A DNA stretch of 64,000 nucleotides from Oscillatoria acuminata PCC 6304 (GTDB lineage: Bacteria; Cyanobacteriota; Cyanobacteriia; Cyanobacteriales; Laspinemataceae): contig NC_019693.1 in the NCBI RefSeq assembly GCF_000317105.1, positions 6,139,227 through 6,203,226 of the forward strand, given 5' to 3'. Both the position numbers and the translations under genes were made by a program. The notes beneath the pieces are model-generated. The model saw only the letters and a list, made by a program, of their open reading frames with translations, had not been told where the DNA came from and ran no database searches. Below are positions 63,150 to 64,000 of this stretch, piece by piece. The stretch's first letter is position 1; every line of letters begins with the position of its first letter.

Positions 63150-64000
63150 TTACTCTAATCCTAAGCGCCGGATATAACTCTCTACGGTATTCTGTAACAG
63201 CAGGGTCACGGTCATGGGTCCAACCCCTCCGGGAACTGGGGTAATAAATCCGGCAACATCTTTGGCGGAGTCATAATTGACATCTCCGGTTAGCCTAGAT
63301 TTGCCTTCATAATCTGTGACGCGGTTGATGCCAACATCAATGACGATCGCCCCGGGTTTGACCATATCAGCGGTAATCAGTTCGGGACGTCCCACGGCCA
63401 CCACTAGGATATCGGCATTGCGGGTAATTGCGCCTAAATCCGGCGATCGCGAATGAGCCATTGTGACGGTTGCATCCGCTGCCAACAACATTAAAGCGAT
63501 CGGTTTACCCACCAGAATACTCCGCCCGACAATCGTCGCCTGTTTGCCTCTGGGATCAATGCCATACTCTCGGAGTAGGGCCATTACTCCAGCAGGGGTG
63601 CAACTACATAATCCCGGTTCTCCCCGCATTAATCGCCCCAAATTCACCGGGTGCAATCCATCCACATCTTTATCGGGATGGATGTGATTAATGGCAGCAA
63701 CGGCATCGAGATGCTTCGGTAAGGGGAGTTGCACCAAAATTCCATCAACGCGATCGTCCTCGTTGAGGTCGGCGATCGCCTGCATCAATTCTTCTTGACT
63801 CGTTTGTTCAGGAAAGTGCCTTCCGTATGAGGCGATTCCCACTTTCCCACAGGACCGTTCCTTATTGCGAACATAAGCAGCAGAGGCGGGATTATCCCCC
63901 ACCATCAAAACCGCCAACCCCGGAGGGCGACTGGCTTTCTGTGCTAACTCTTCCACCTGCGATCGCAGTTGGCCTTGAATCTTTTCAGCGACGGCTTTCC
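63150..64000 (-). CDS. folD: Methylenetetrahydrofolate dehydrogenase/cyclohydrolase FolD (5' end outside window)
   Basis: The frame is open to the right edge (..[20 protein letters not shown]), so the start is missing. [14 protein letters not shown] carries the catalytic Lys, [13 protein letters not shown] and [16 protein letters not shown] follow; [13 protein letters not shown]-like [17 protein letters not shown] is the NADP loop and [19 protein letters not shown] ends the domain. It converts methylene- to formyl-tetrahydrofolate for purine and fMet synthesis. Terminator at 63092-63130. Confidence 0.96.
   Translation of the reverse strand, partial: KAVAEKIQGQLRSQVEELAQKASRPPGLAVLMVGDNPASAAYVRNKERSCGKVGIASYGRHFPEQTSQEELMQAIADLNEDDRVDGILVQLPLPKHLDAVAAINHIHPDKDVDGLHPVNLGRLMRGEPGLCSCTPAGVMALLREYGIDPRGKQATIVGRSILVGKPIALMLLAADATVTMAHSRSPDLGAITRNADILVVAVGRPELITADMVKPGAIVIDVGINRVTDYEGKSRLTGDVNYDSAKDVAGFITPVPGGVGPMTVTLLLQNTVESYIRRLGLE

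Noticed and set aside
1-64000. tRNA or rRNA genes, riboswitches
   Set aside because: No cloverleaf with a GGTTCGA-type arm, rRNA landmark or riboswitch core was recognised by eye; a covariance-model search would be decisive.

Overview
This 64-kb window comes from a cyanobacterial chromosome, most likely a filamentous Oscillatoriales-type organism (genus is an inference; Laspinema or Oscillatoria would fit). Direct support: the HIP1 octamer GCGATCGC and its core recur inside and between genes; cyanobacterium-typical genes are present (ycf54, a Ycf66-family gene, an aa3-type oxidase with the cyanobacterial ctaBA/ctaCDE layout, DUF4336, Uma2-like, pentapeptide and WD40 proteins, a caspase-WD40 protein); and the spacers are full of short dispersed repeats. 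No rRNA, tRNA, CRISPR array or prophage was recognised.

Layout. 0-9.5 kb: end of a WD40 gene, a conserved hypothetical gene with a C8-tract frameshift, an MBL-fold protein, a gamma-glutamylcyclotransferase-like protein, a TolB-like lipoprotein and two tandem paralogous exported proteins built from an unfamiliar CX9C domain. 9.5-17.4 kb: a membrane-anchored dual-specificity phosphatase, the ergothioneine genes egtC-egtB-egtD, an ADP-ribosylglycohydrolase and an ABC-2 exporter. 17.5-25 kb: a Uma2-family protein and the respiratory cluster, with heme A synthesis (ctaB, ctaA) divergent from oxidase subunits ctaC-ctaD-ctaE. 25-31 kb: a lone HisKA fragment, a PPC-domain protein, a membrane chemoreceptor-like protein and a DnaJ-pentapeptide fusion. 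31-39.5 kb: the Ycf66-like protein, gnd, DedA, an acetyltransferase, CYTH and pentapeptide proteins, separated by repeat-rich spacers. 39.5-43.2 kb: an accessory-looking block (cyanobacterial hypothetical, seven-blade WD40, hypothetical, pRiA4b ORF-3). 43.5-51.6 kb: pdxA, a phosphodiester glycosidase, DUF4336, a beta-helix lipoprotein and an LD-carboxypeptidase. 51.9-58.7 kb: an XRE regulator next to a two-helix membrane protein, a transposase-like fragment, a conserved hypothetical, a metacaspase-TM-WD40 protein and a YcxB-like protein. 59-64 kb: pdxJ, ycf54, a secreted SPOR-like protein and the co-oriented folD, crtE and PAP2-like genes.

Working together: ctaB/ctaA supply heme A to the ctaCDE oxidase; egtB/C/D make ergothioneine; pdxA and pdxJ are two steps of DXP-dependent vitamin B6 synthesis; crtE and ycf54 serve carotenoid/chlorophyll supply; gnd is in the oxidative pentose phosphate pathway.

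The least explained material is (i) the CX9C domain, (ii) the metacaspase-TM-WD40 protein, and (iii) at least five families of small palindromic or TIR-bearing repeats that nest in each other, exchange cores and abut stop codons. All calls are from reading the sequence; no database search was run.
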